This document shows, piece after piece, positions 31,101-42,109 of a stretch of DNA of 64,000 bases (the first letter of the stretch is position 1; each line of letters begins with the position of its first letter). Source of the stretch: Tanypteryx hageni (taxonomy: Eukaryota; Arthropoda; Insecta; Odonata; Petaluridae); contig CM054113.1 of the NCBI GenBank assembly GCA_028673005.1, forward strand, positions 204,715,504 through 204,779,503, read 5' to 3'. Position numbers and translations under genes: made by a program. Below the pieces are notes generated by a model. The model had not been told where the DNA came from. It did no database searches and worked only from the letters and a program-made list of their open reading frames with translations.

Positions 31101-32460
31101 TCTGGTCAAGCTATGCCTTCGAATCCATTCTCAACCGATAAGAACTCAATCCACACGTTCAACGTCCCAGACCAATTGCGACATTGCCGCGAATTGTTTT
31201 TCCAGTTCGCATGCCGGAAGACGAAATCAGTTTCAACTCCAGAGCCGGACATGTTCGATCGATTTCAAAATATTTATTACTCAATGATTTTACCTCTCTG
31301 TCAAGTTCGGTGTCACCTTATAGAGAGCTAGAAAAAAATATAAAATCATGAAAGAATTGCCACAAACAACTGATTGAAAATTTTTCGAATCATTCACAAT
31401 TATTTTATCTCATTATACTTTAAAATTTTATATTACTTGAATATAAATATAAATAAGATGATCCAAACGGAACTTATGATGCCTACTGTCCACATCATTA
31501 TTTTAAATTAAATATGGTGCTTTAAAAAATCACCGCGGATGAGTTGCTCTTCGTGTTCCCAAATTTCATAATTTAGCGTTATAAAATATTACAAATACAT
31601 TCGAACGGAAAACTATATTGATCACGCGTATTTGAGTGGCAAAAGAACGCGTGTGTGTACTAGAACTAGACTATACATAATCCGAGTCCAACAATAGTCG
31701 TTGCTATGGCAGCTCTCGTAATGAGTGATAAAATCTGCAAAAGCGCCAATATTTACGCTAAATTCGAAGAAATGCGATCGATAAGTAAAATTCTACGATA
31801 GCAATTAGAATCTAAATTCCTTTTTTTTTTCAGAAAACAGTACAAATCACGCCCCGATATTACAATTTTAAGATATTTTAATGTGCAAAAGAAACTTACC
31901 CTGCACGATAGATTTCAGATTTCCCATGTAAATCAAATGAGAAGGATCGTTCCTGGAATCGAACCCGGGACTTAAAACTTTTGCAACAAAATTTTCCTCG
32001 AGAACTCGGCCCCAGTAGCAAGAGATTTCCACCAAGTGTCATGGAAATTGGTCTATTGGTTCAAAAGTTAATAGGGGGGGCAGACAGACACTACGACGAA
32101 ACTATAAGCCTATTTCCATTCCGGAAAGTAGGCTAAAAATATGTACCTCTTTCGAAAAGCTAAAAAACTACATACATAAATAAAGATAAATATACCTCCA
32201 ATTGATGAAACTTTGTTCTTATTTTCAATTTTATTATCGCTAGAGAGATGGAGAGTTTAAAAATAATTACAGAAATGCACTGTAAAACGACTGGAAAAAG
32301 GTCGGAGGACTATCGAACAGGTTGGGGGGGTTCGACCTGGTTCAGGGTAAAACTTGCATTAGACGGCCAAAACTTTAGGAGATCTCTGGGCAAACTGTAA
32401 ATTCAAGTAAGCCTAAGTGAATCGGAATGGGAGAACGTAAAAGGAGGGAATTAAGAAACG
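31101..32460. other. Mostly unassigned; tRNA-like B box near 31960
   Basis: 31955-31969 on the minus strand reads CCCGGGTTCGATTCC, a perfect B-box type sequence, but no A box or tail was found. 32035-32135 (CATGGAAATTGGTCTATTGG, TTCAAAAGTTAATAGG, AGACAGACAC) reads like the tail of a common interspersed repeat. No gene. Confidence 0.4.
31920..32050 (-). repeat. Possible SINE fragment
   Basis: B-box-like GGTTCGATTCC on the minus strand, with no other diagnostic parts. Weak. Confidence 0.3.
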
Positions 32461-33240
32461 TTTGTTTGGCGTAGACGAGAGAGAGAGAAAGGAAAGAGAA
32501 GGACATTATTAAAGTCGGTGCTCTAGTGAGAGGGGTGGGAGGATGGAAGAGGGATGGGGTGGGAGTTTAGAAAGACAGAAGGAGGGACAGGGAGGGGGAA
32601 GAAAGGAAGAGAAGATAATAGGAATAGTATTGAAAGAGGGAGAAGAATAGGGGAAAAGAGGAGAGAGAATATAGGAAGGACATGGAAGAGGGGACAAGAG
32701 AAGATGGAAGGAGAGGAGAGGATGGAGTGGAGAGGAAGAATGGAAGATGGTAAGGGGAGAAAGTGAAAAGAGAGTGTAGGAGGAATTTCGGGGAGGAAAG
32801 AAGTGAAAAGAAGAAATGATAGAGGCGGAAAGTAAATAGAAATGACTGGAAGTGTGGGGGGAGAAATGAAGAAGTGTAAAAGAAGAAGGAATAGCGTGTT
32901 GGATGGGAAAATTGAGAGTAAAGAGGGAAGGTGCAAGGAGAAGAGAGAGAGTGCTGAGGGAGGGGAGGAGGATAAATGGAGAGGAAGAGCGATAGAAAAA
33001 GGAGGCAGGAAAGACGGAAGAAAAGGGAGGTGGGAGAAAGAGAGGGAAGGGGAAGCCTCTCCCGACGGGGTGAAAATGAGGGATCAGAAGTGTAAGGGGG
33101 TGGGTAAGGTGCATGCGAAATGAGAGGCGGAGGCGTGAAAAAGAGAGTGAAACTGGAGAATGACAGAGGTGGAAGGGAGAGAGAGAGAGAGAATATATAA
33201 AGCGTTCCGTAAGTGGCCGAGGGGGGAAACATCCCCCTCT
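32461..33240. repeat. Long purine-rich domain (~750 bp)
   Basis: The plus strand is almost entirely G/A from 32471 to 33195, with GGAGGA, GAAGAGG and GAGAGAGA tracts, ending in a TATATAAAG patch and a switch to CTCTCTCTC at 33240. Reverse-strand frames of 201 and 221 codons and plus frames of 70 and 93 codons all overlap here in different registers, showing that they arise from composition. Confidence 0.75.
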
Positions 33241-33528
33241 TCTCTCTCTCTTTGAGGAAAGGGAATGGTGTTAGGTCTTTGATTAAATTAGAATGAAATC
33301 TGTGAAATTAAGGTTCCCAGAGGGAAAAAAGGCGCCCTATCTCTCTCTTGAACATCGAAATGAGAACACCTTGGAAAACGACGACGACACGTGAATCTTC
33401 TAAAGAGGATGGAACATGACTCCGTCGTTTATTTTTGTTTTCGAATCATTTAGAATATATGTTGCGTCGATATTCATTTGTGCGGATCCCGTAGCAAGAC
33501 AAACGTACTTAGTGCATTTTTATTGTAG

Positions 33529-33532
<4 letters not shown>
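33241..33532. other. Unassigned DNA
   Basis: Nothing recognised. Confidence 0.5.

Positions 33533-33561
<29 letters not shown>
33533..33561. repeat. (TA)n microsatellite
   Basis: About 14 uninterrupted TA dinucleotides. Confidence 0.95.
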
Positions 33562-33563
<2 letters not shown>

Positions 33564-33968
33564 GTGTATGTATATTTGTGTAAATACAAACTCACAAATG
33601 TACATATTCATTTATTTCTACACTAATAATTTAGAGATTACACTGGCCTCTTCGCATTGTCCAGTCCTTCTCCGCCTTCTTCATTTTTTAACAATTCTTT
33701 TTTATTCAGGTCGACTAGTGTCTTAATCCTTTTCCTCTGTCCTCCCATTTTTCCTTCGAATTTCTCATTCACTTACATCATATACATCTTATCATGGAAA
33801 TGTAGACTATAAGCGACAAAGGAAGAAGATTTGGACCAAGGATTAGTTTTAAAAGCTGTATTAGATAAACGTAACGTACGTGCACCGCCTCGATAGCAAT
33901 AAACACCAATTGCAGCCTCTAACACTCCTTCTCTCTTTATTTTTTCTTTATTTCGAGCTGCCTCGCCC

Positions 33969-34038
33969 GTTCCGCGAGGCTGAAAACGTTCCTGAGCGTT
34001 CCGCGAGGCTGAAAACGTTCCTGAGCGTTCCGCGCGGT
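33969..34038. repeat. 29-bp minisatellite, ~2.4 units
   Basis: Unit GTTCCGCGAGGCTGAAAACG followed by TTCCTGAGC begins at 33969 and 33998, with a partial third at 34027 that diverges after GTTCCGCG. The two full copies are identical as read. Located in GC-richer DNA. Confidence 0.9.
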
Positions 34039-34079
34039 CGACCTGCTCCACCCTTCTATTTTTGAAAAGCATTTTTTGG

Positions 34080-34380
34080 ACTCTTTATTTGTGCTTTTCT
34101 CTCTTCCGCTCTTTCTCTTTTTCGGTGTCCAGTCGTGAAGAGTTGCACGCGTGCCCATCGCCACGCCGTTGGTCACCGATGACCAATAGGGGAAGAGAGA
34201 GAGAGAGGAAGTTGGAGGAGAGAGAATGAAAGAAAGATAGAGCGAAAGAGAGGAGAGAGTCAGAGAGAGAGAGAGGAGAATGAGAGGGCGGATGTGACGG
34301 TACTGTTCCTGCGAGGGAACAAAGGTTAGGCCTTTTTGATTGCGCAGCTCTCTCTCTCTCTCTCTTTTCTCTATCACTCT
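34080..34380. repeat. GA/CT-rich low-complexity tract
   Basis: C/T-rich at 34080-34125, G/A-rich at 34190-34310, then (CT)n at 34351-34367. The middle (34135-34185) has GTTGGTCACCGATGACCAAT, a partially self-complementary stretch. Overlapping frames on both strands are compositional. Confidence 0.6.
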
Positions 34381-36989
34381 CTGTCGGTCCGGACCGTTGG
34401 TTTGGTGTCGCTTCATTTCCGTCGAAATTCGCTCCAATTGTTTGCGTCGAAAGAATAAAAAAAGACGGTCTACCAATAGCAATAACCGCAGTCTGCCTGT
34501 CTCGTCCTTGGCAGATAAAGTTGTTCTTGTTGCCCATACGTATCTGAACAAATAGTTTTATCGTGGCTGTTTTTTTAAAAAGGTTAACTGTGATTTTCAA
34601 CGGTTTTAATTTTTTTTTCCAGAAACCTTCGAGTTGTACGATCGATATTTTATCTCGGAATCAATGAGGTAACTGGAAACATTAACGAGTTTAACAGTTT
34701 CAGTCTGTTATTAAAATCCAGTGCGTTTATGAATTTACTTGTTCCTGAAAACGCTATCTCATTTTATCTTTATTATTTGTAACACAGTTATCCCACTTAA
34801 ATAGATCTATAATTAGAAAATCAGTTTTGATCAGCTAGCTGCGACATCGCGTCTATTAAATATATTTCATAATGCCTACCCACTATACCACCGTTGGTAA
34901 TGTTTAAATGTTCAATTAAGTGGCAAAGAAATTAATGCACTGCATAGAAAAAGAAGAAATGCCTCAGCATTTGATTAGATTTTATCGCTTTTCGAAGTCA
35001 CGAACCAAATTTACTTGGAAAGTAAGTAAAAATACTCTTCGAATACGAGTTTTATCTATTGCGTAAACTCCTAACGGCAGACCAGGTCATTAAACGCTTG
35101 TAATTCCACAAAGATACAGCATTGCATGAAAAATTGGTGGGATATAAACGCTGTTTTAATCTCAATCGTTGAGGAATCGTTTTTAGGCGTTCTTTATCAG
35201 CGAAGCGGTAGTAACAGAACGCCTTATGGGCACGTCTCATCCGTCCGTCTGTCGTAAATTTCATCTCCTAAACCGCTGGACGGAGTTTTCCTCGGTAATT
35301 AAGTAGGAATGATCCTTATTAAAAAATATCGCCCAATTGTGATTTTGAACTTCATCCATCAATTAGAACTTCCACTTTACATAATTACTTTAATAAACTC
35401 TCGTTAAATGTCATTCGTAAAGCAACAATTAAATACCATATATTTTTCTCCCTAGCTCTTATATAATCTGTAAGGTATAGATTAAATCTTATTCTGATAG
35501 AGGACTCCATTTACCACAAAAAAGTCCGCGACACCACATAATTACGACTTATAGTTTCGGAGAAAATAATTGAAGAATCGCCAAATCTTTCGATACCATT
35601 TCATACGTATTTTCCATAAATAACACCTTTGAAATCTCTGTGTACTCCATTTATGGAGCACACTTTGCCATCTTGTTTTCGAGTGATTAAGTCAACTTCG
35701 GTGGTCGTTGTGTAAGGCTCAACAATGAGTTACACCGAGAAACTACATGGCGTGGCGGCCAAACGCGAGGACCGAAGAAGGGACTATGAATTAATCTAAG
35801 GAATGTCATGTGATGCGGAAAGGTGGAAGGTAGAGGAAGGAAAATCGACAAAGGATACAAGTGGAATATTCGGCAGCTCTTTATTAGGGTTTGGAAAGGA
35901 AGCAGCGGTAGGGACGAATGGTCAGGGATGAATGATTCGATAAAAGGGTCTATGTTGATTACAGGAAGGCCTTCAAATCTAAATTTTGGCAGTAAATTAC
36001 TCATTATATTAGTATAGATATCGATTTATTTTAGCTTTGGTCGATGTCTCAATTTTTGGTCGGGATTGGCGCCTTCACATTTTTTAGGTTTTTGTGACAA
36101 AGGAATGAACGGATTAAAAGGTTGACATAGGTTCAGATGTAAATTTTTTACACCCTTGGCATTGGTCGATGACAAAATGGATACTTGAAGTCTTAGATTA
36201 TGTTTTTTGTTTTGAATTCTAGTGATTCAGCAAAATAATGTAGAAAGAGTTCAACGACCAAATGAAAATTCAACGACGGAAAGGCGAGTCGAAACCGGTT
36301 TAACATGAAATCAACGCCAGGATAAAAATCGTCAAAGGAACTTTCGCCACACACAATCGCCTTTTTTGCTAACTAAACTATTCACCATGGAAACCTGGCG
36401 TATCACAAGCCTGATAAACGCACTCAATGTCGGGTCACTCTCTTGCATCCATTCTCCAATATCCTCCTCCCACAATTCCTTACCCGCCAACTTTGAGGTC
36501 TTCCCAGTGTTCCCAACCGTCCCTACGTCTTTTTGATTTTCACTTGTTTCAATTTATGTGCACTCTTTTGGCCTCTCAAAAAAAGCATTGAAATCCCAGA
36601 GAATAGAGAACCAAATGAAAAAAATTCACCACCCAACTCTTTTCCTCGAACAGTTCTTCCGCCGAATTCTCTTCTCTACCCGTTATCCAACAATTCCCTT
36701 CTCTACCTAATTCTCATCAAATTTGTCCTATCCTCTCCCATTAGTTCGTCACTCTCCCCGTGGATTAATTCTTCACGTCTGTATAAATCATATGAAGTTT
36801 TTTCCGAAATTTATCCGTTGCACGAAGAAACTTTTCCGAATAACCCTTATTACCGAAATCCAACCAATCGCTTTTCATCGGGTTTTACCGCGCAAAGTGG
36901 TTTCCCCGGCAGAAGCCTGCTATGTGCCGTTCCTGCGTAAGTGAAGGCGGATTGTTGCAAAGAGCGGAGAAAAATAATCAATAGCACAA
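34381..36989. other. Unassigned DNA
   Basis: Mostly AT-rich. 35170-35290 and 35630-35690 share blocks with the 18.1-18.4 kb repeat (AACCGCTGGACGGAGTTTTC; CTCTGTGTACTCC). 36420-36760 is moderately pyrimidine-rich. Frames at 35687-36004 (reverse) and 36533-36940 show no family. The expected left terminus of the Tc1-like element was not found here. Confidence 0.4.
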
Positions 36990-37054
36990 TGAAGCTGTCT
37001 CGCATCTTTTTCGACAGGTAGAGTTTTCGTGTCTCCATTTTATTCATTTTTAAA

Positions 37055-38136
37055 ATGCCTTTAAGCGCTGAAAACGTAGCAAGGGCTGTCGTTTTGGTTG
37101 AAGATGGCCGCTCTCTTCGTTATGCTGCTAAAGTTATTGGTGCCTGTCTTACCACCGTTCATCGAGCTGTCCATCGCTTCCGAGAGACTCAAAGTTACAC
37201 AAGGAGGCCCGGATCAGGTCGACGAAGGGAGACTTTGGCTCGAGACGATCGGTTGCTTCTGTCGCAAGTGTTACAGAATCGACCTACCATGGCGTAAGAG
37301 GCCCAAAACCGACTGCAGCAAGTGCGGCAGGTGAATGTGAGCAAGCACACAGTAAGAAGAAGACTGCAGAAAGCGAACCTGAGCTCACGCAGACCTGCTA
37401 CAGGTCCTGAACTGACCCCACGACATCGCACAGCTCGTCTTAAGTTTGCGGGGGAACATGTGCACTGGACATTGGAGAAATGGAGCACAATTCTATTCTC
37501 GGTCGAGTCCAGGTAGCCCCTACGATCACCAGACGGAATAGAGAGAGAGAGTCTGGAGATCGTTTTCCAGAGTGTACATTCGCACAAAGGATGCCGTTCT
37601 GTGGAGGTTCCGACATGGCATGAGCCGGCATTACCTTTAATTCTCGTACGGAGCTCCTCTTCATTGAGAACGAATCTCTCACTGCCTACCGCTACATTGA
37701 AGAGGTCCTGATTAACCACGTGGTTCCCTTTGCCTCGTTTATTGGAGACAGTTTTATCCTGATTCACGACAATGCTCTTCCGGATGCCGCTCGCTATGTA
37801 TCCCAATGTCTGGACGAGGTGGGAATTGCTCGGATGGACTGGCTGGAGCGGAGCCCGGATATGAACCCCATCGAACATCTCTGGGACTTTATAGGCAGGC
37901 GCGTCCGTAGCCATACTGCCGTTCCAGAGACGTTAAACGACCTTCGGTTGGCACTTCGAGAGGAGTGGGGCAAGATACCACAAGAAGAGATAAGGACCCT
38001 AATTGAAAGCATGCACTGGAGGATGGGCGCAGTAATTACTGCCAAACGAAATACGCGATACAGACCGATTAAAATTCACAATTTTGGTTTTTTTGTCGTA
38101 ACATTAAGACATATCAATCATTTCGTAAGCTTCGCG
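37055..38136 (+). pseudogene. Tc1-like transposase (DD34E type), broken
   Basis: The N-terminal helix-turn-helix region (MPLSAENVARAVVLVEDGRS, then AAKVIGACLTTVHRAV), the linker RRPGSGRR and a second HTH (VSKHTVRRRLQKANL) are clear. Next is HWTLEKWSTILFSVESR, where the family has FSDESR: the first catalytic Asp has become Val. HDNA (second Asp) and SPDMNPIEHLWD (Glu) survive in the last frame (37720 onward). Damage: in-frame TAA at 37295-37297, TAG at 37514-37516, and frameshifts between about 37540 and 37720. The C-terminal part IPQEEIRTLIESMHWRM is intact. It cannot make an active enzyme. Confidence 0.92.
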
Positions 38137-38173
38137 AATCATTTTTTAACTCTCGTTAATGATTTATTTTAAT

Positions 38174-38343
38174 AAAAATTGAACCAAATGTTCGTTTTTT
38201 ATATTCTTCCTAAACAAATAATGAAAAACCAGTGAAACTGACCATACTTATGTATACAAAAGTGTTAATTTTCAGTTCCTTGAAGTAACATAAAAATTGT
38301 AACTATTTTTAGCATAAAAATTTATAGTAATTAGATTTTTTAA
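38174..38343. other. 3' non-coding part of the Tc1-like element
   Basis: AT-rich, between the transposase relic and the right terminus. Confidence 0.6.
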
Positions 38344-38387
38344 GGTGTTCCGTTTTTTTTGCCGGTCAGTGTATATTTATGTATATA

Positions 38388-39089
38388 TACAGTAGAGTGT
38401 CTATAATCCCACCTAAAAGGGACCCAGGAGTGTCCGGATTGCCGAAAATGTCGGACTATACGGAAAAGAACGGGGCGAAACGAAACAAAAATTTTAAGTG
38501 TAACATAAGTATGAAATCAGGTTTATTAATCATTATTCTACAATAAAACTGACATAATAGAGTATAAAACGATTATTTAAAGTTAAAGTTATTGTTTAAA
38601 AAATTGAGTAATTGATGTTTGTTTCCAGGCTTTGCTTCTCTTCTTTGCGGCGAGGTCACTCCAGCGTCTCAATAATCAGTAGCAGTACTTATACAATAGT
38701 GGTAGAACATTAGGAGCTAGGTTTTTGAAAGCTCGTGAATTTTTGGCCTTTCCAATAAGTACGAGTTTTAATTTGTGGTTACCAGTAGCGTTACTACAGG
38801 CTAGAATAGTCACTCTTTCTTTACTTCGTTTATACTCAGGAGCTGAAGCTTCAGCCCGAGAAGCTCAAGTTTTTGAAGGCAGCATTTTATAGTTTAAGCC
38901 TGTCTCATCGCAGTTATATATCTACTCACCTAACAATCCTTCGTTGTCAATGAGATAATGAAATTTCGCTTTAAATTAAAAAAAATCGTCCGAATTTGCC
39001 GATATTTTTCGCCACAGATATTGAGCTACCTATGGCTATGTCGAATTACGCGGAATGTCGGGCAATCGATGGTCGGATTATCGGGAGTC

Positions 39090-39094
<5 letters not shown>
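38388..39094 (-). mobile_element. Pogo/Tigger-like element
   Basis: The left terminus CAGTAGAGTGTCTATAATCC (from 38390, preceded by TA) and the inverse right terminus CAGTAGACTCCCGATAATCC are clearly related. CAGT ends and a TA flank fit pogo/Tigger. The right flank has been replaced by a (TG)n repeat. The interior holds a minus-strand transposase relic. Inner blocks CCGGATTGCCGAAAATGTCG and GAATTACGCGGAATGTCGGG suggest longer subterminal similarity. Confidence 0.75.
38676..38976 (-). pseudogene. Pogo/Tigger transposase fragment (DDE_1 type)
   Basis: The minus-strand frame from 38976 to a TGA at 38678-38676 has no ATG start and is easily missed. It reads FHYLIDNEGLLGE, a stop, IYNCDETGLNYKMLPSKT, another stop, then RVTILACSNATGNHKLKLVL and GKAKNSRAFKN. 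The YNxDETGL motif carries the first catalytic Asp of pogo/CENP-B-like transposases, and the ATGxHKL...GK(A/S)KNxRxFKN run is the conserved segment that follows. Two in-frame stops (near 38924 and 38868). Neither the CENP-B DNA-binding part nor the later catalytic residues are recognisable. Confidence 0.85.

Positions 39095-39161
<67 letters not shown>
39093..39161. repeat. (TG)n-(TA)n compound microsatellite
   Basis: About 15 TG units followed by about 19 TA units, between the pogo-like element and the LINE fragment. It probably expanded at the junction and erased the TA flank of the pogo-like element. Confidence 0.95.
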
Positions 39162-39164
<3 letters not shown>

Positions 39165-39752
39165 CAGAAAAATCCAAGTTCATTCGAATATCGGGCAAAG
39201 AAGAGATTCTGAACATACGTATTGGAGGAAAACCTTTAGAACAAGTTTCAGACTATAAATACTTTGGAAGCATCATAACAAGAGAAGCAAAATGTACGGA
39301 TGAGATTCGGACTAGAATAGGAAAAGCAAGAGCGGCTTTCAGAAGAAAGAAATACCTACTTACGGGGAATATAAGGGCAGATATCCGCAAGAAGTTCATA
39401 AAATGCTATGTATGGAGTATAGCTTTGTACGGGGCAGAATCATAGCCGCTAAGGTAAAATGACATCAAATACTTGAAAAGCTTTGAAATGTGGACCTGGA
39501 AGAGAATGCTGAAGATAAAATGGACAGATAGGATGAAAAACGAAGAAGTGCTACGAAGAGTAGGAGAGAAGCGAATGATTATACAGACTTTTAGAAAGAG
39601 GAATGTAAACTGAGACGATTTGAAAGGGAAAGTGAGTTATGAAGATAATGAAGAAGACAGCGGAAAATAGGAGTATATGGAGAATCAGGTTTAACCATGA
39701 ATAACCACGGACCTGTCTACCGACAGACTACCTATGATGATGATGATATATA
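39160..39752 (+). mobile_element. 5'-truncated LINE, endonuclease/RT family
   Basis: The plus frame reads LNIRIGGKPLEQVSDYKYFG, SIITREAKCTDEIRTRIGKA, RAAFRRKKYLLTGNI and KKFIKCYVWSIALYGAES, then a stop, then FEMWTWKRMLKIKWTDR further on: the C-terminal half of a non-LTR reverse transcriptase downstream of the FADD box. The 3' end is CCACGGACCTGTCTACCGAC, AGACTACC, then (ATG)n. Related 3' ends lie at 61785-62125 (minus) and 20575-20790 (plus). A TAG after GAES and later frame breaks make it inactive. Confidence 0.85.
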
Positions 39753-39753
39753 T

Positions 39754-40391
39754 GTCACGTTAAATGTGCGTAGTCCGGTAAATGTGTACATTTATAGGTT
39801 AATGTGCACATTTACCATCAAGTTTGGTAAATGTAAGTATAACATACTTTTACCGATTGAATTGGGGAAATGTACACATTTACCTGGAGATACTGGTAAA
39901 TGTGGATAAACGTCGCAACACAGACCACAACATGGCGGCGTCGTGAACATCTGTTGCAGTTTAGAAGTACGGTAAATGTGCGTTGTCTGGTAAATGTGTA
40001 AATTTCCTTGTAAATGTGCACAACTAACTAAACTAAACTTGAACATGAAGGAAAATTTTACTCGGCCCCACCGGGCTGGGTAGGTTAGTCGAAGTGTTTT
40101 TGGTTCCTCCTCACGTTCACTGTGTTTCCTCCTCGGGTTGGGAAGCGTTCATCTATACCGTGGAGCCGAACCCTCGATGATTTGTGTTATAAATTAACGT
40201 AATTATTAAATTGTAGCATTTCTCATTCTTACTTATTTCCACTTTTACCAAGGCACATCGGTAAAAGTGCACATTTACCGATAAATGTACGGATAATACG
40301 TATTTCTGAATACATTTACCGAGCTTGGTGGTAAATGTGCACATTTACCGGTAATTGCACACATTTCCCGATTACGTACCTTTACTGTAAC
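39754..40391. mobile_element. 638-bp MITE packed with palindromic GGTAAATGTG repeats
   Basis: The left end GTCACGTTAAATGTGCGTAG and the inverse right end GTTACAGTAAAGGTACGTAA are imperfect inverted repeats continuing for about 45 bp. Both edges touch ATATAT (39748-39753 and 40392-40397). Inside are more than a dozen copies of GGTAAATGTG or its inverse CACATTTACC, several fused head-to-head; the perfect palindrome GGTAAATGTGCACATTTACC occurs near 40330. The repeats form two clusters (39754-40020 and 40255-40391) around a ~230-bp spacer lacking them. No coding capacity. Superfamily unknown. Confidence 0.7.
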
Positions 40392-40397
40392 ATATAT

Positions 40398-41069
40398 ACA
40401 CACAATATTAGGAAGTAAATAAGCGTTGGCCAGCAATGGATGTCGCTGACGCGGCTGGCGTGTCGATGTCAATTCTTTAACTTTTCCGTCGCTATCTTAT
40501 CAATATTCGTCACTTGGTGAAAGCAGTATTGAATGAATTAACGCGCCTCAAAATTTCTTAATAACATTTAAATGAGTAAAATGGAGGCGCTAGAATTGAG
40601 CCTTATCCGAGGCGCCAAAATACCCGGTTCTTAACCGGTTCGTGCCGGTAAAGCCGGAGTCCATGGGCTTCATTCCCTCCCTCATACACCCAATCTCTCC
40701 ACAACCCGTCTCCTCAAACCTCATCTCCTCTCCTCTCTTCCTAAAAAAATCACGCTTACGACAAACCGAGTGATCCAATCCATCGCCACTCCCTCTACCT
40801 CGACAGCTTTTTCACTCCTCTTACTACGCGGGGGCGCTCCTATTGGCCGGCGTCTCGCGTCACCGCTGCTTGTTTGTTTTCTCCTCGCTTCCTCTTTTTT
40901 CCACCCATTGAGCTCAAAGAAGAGGGATTCTAGTAGTAGTGGGTTTTCCCATCATTTAATTTTTCTAACCACTCTGCCTGCAAGCTCTCTCTCTCTCCCT
41001 CTCTCACACTTTTTCCTCAGTCCGCACATTATTAATGCATGGAATCCCGGGAATGGAACTGAGGGAGGG
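40398..41069. other. Unassigned DNA, pyrimidine-rich in the middle
   Basis: 40670-40745 and 40780-41020 are C/T-rich. A 101-codon frame is compositional. No element found. Confidence 0.45.
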
Positions 41070-41460
41070 GTTTAGGGGAGGGAGGGATTTGGTCGGTGGT
41101 GTTGTGTTATAGGCGAGAGAGAGAGGGATGAAGCGAGAAGATGTGCTTGAAGGGTGTGAGAGAGAGAGAGGCAACGAGTTAATTGCAATGCGTTGATGGG
41201 TGAGGGTTGCGTGTGTGTGTGTATGCGCGCGCGAGTGAGCGATGTGGGGTAGGTGACGGGGAGAGGGAGACTCGGGGAGGGAGGGGAAGAGAAATGGTGG
41301 GGAGGGATAGATGTGATGTGGATGGGGGAGGGAGAGTTAGGGTTGCGTGGATGGGTTGGCGGATTGAGTGGTGAAGTTAAGGACAGGAGGGGAAGCCGAG
41401 CGAATGACTATTTCAAACCTTCGGATCGTTCGCTAGACTGGTTTAAGGGGGGTTTCTTCA
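41070..41460. repeat. Purine-rich domain
   Basis: G/A-rich plus strand with GAGAGAGA and GGGAGGG blocks and a (TG)n/(CG) patch at 41210-41233. Confidence 0.65.
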
Positions 41461-41880
41461 TCGCCTTCACATAAATTTACATCCCTCTTTCTCTCTTACG
41501 CCACGTCTTCCTGCCCCTGTCCCTCACGTCGTCTTCGCATTATCATTCACCATCTCTCTCACTTTCTATATGTCCACTTCTCTCTCGAGTCTGAATGTCC
41601 TTCTCTCTCTCTCTTGCCAATTCTTCCCTTCGAAACCTTCGCGACCTATTCGTCCAAGAAGAAGTGCGGGCCTTTATCTGCCGTTTGGGTTTCTTATTCC
41701 TCCTGCATATTTCGTTTCTTATCATTTCGTAACTCCCCCACAAACCTCTCCGATTTGTTCTTTACTTGCTCTCCTCTTTACCTCTTCTTTTCCTCTCGTA
41801 TCCTTGCTCTTTGCCTTCATTACTACACTATTTCTTCACTTGTTCGCGAATGTTATTATTATTTATTAACAGGTAATATT
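41461..41880. repeat. Pyrimidine-rich domain
   Basis: Strand composition flips from purine to pyrimidine near 41470. Frames of 95-99 codons are compositional. Confidence 0.6.
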
Positions 41881-42109
41881 CGTGGAACACGATTTTTTTA
41901 GCTATAGTTTTAAGGAGTTAATTTTTGATGGATTGAGTGGAAATTTCAAACTGTGACGGTTTTTTATTCGTTTATCGTTACCTTGGCCTCTTTAATATTT
42001 TGGATTTTCCCTCCGCTGATTTTTTTTATTTTTACCACGATATAATACATAGTACTCGACCAATATCTATTTATTAAAAACTCTTCTGGGAACCTTCTTA
42101 TTCGGTTGA
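41881..42109. other. Unassigned AT-rich DNA
   Basis: Nothing recognised. Confidence 0.5.

Larger units (their letters stand above)
37055..38373 (+). mobile_element. Tc1-like transposon, left terminus missing
   Basis: Contains the broken transposase gene below and a right terminus at 38344-38373 whose inverse reads TACACTGACCGGCAAAAAAA, then ACGGAACACC, the standard style of Tc1-like ends, with TA at the outer edge. No equivalent left terminus was found upstream, so the copy is truncated or diverged there. A pogo-like element begins 15 bp after its right end. Confidence 0.8.

Noticed and set aside
31955..31969. tRNA or full SINE on the minus strand
   Set aside because: Only a B-box-like sequence; no A box or tail identified. 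Kept only as a weak SINE-fragment entry.
32509..33232. 201- and 221-codon reverse frames plus opposing plus frames
   Set aside because: All overlap in several registers of one polypurine domain; compositional artefacts.
36270..36305. GAAAGGCGAGTCGAAACCGG as a ribozyme core
   Set aside because: No CUGANGA core and no convincing stems.
38958..39445. Plus frames running through (TG)n-(TA)n into the LINE
   Set aside because: The N-terminal parts translate the pogo-like element in antisense and the microsatellite; only the LINE portion from about 39160 is real.
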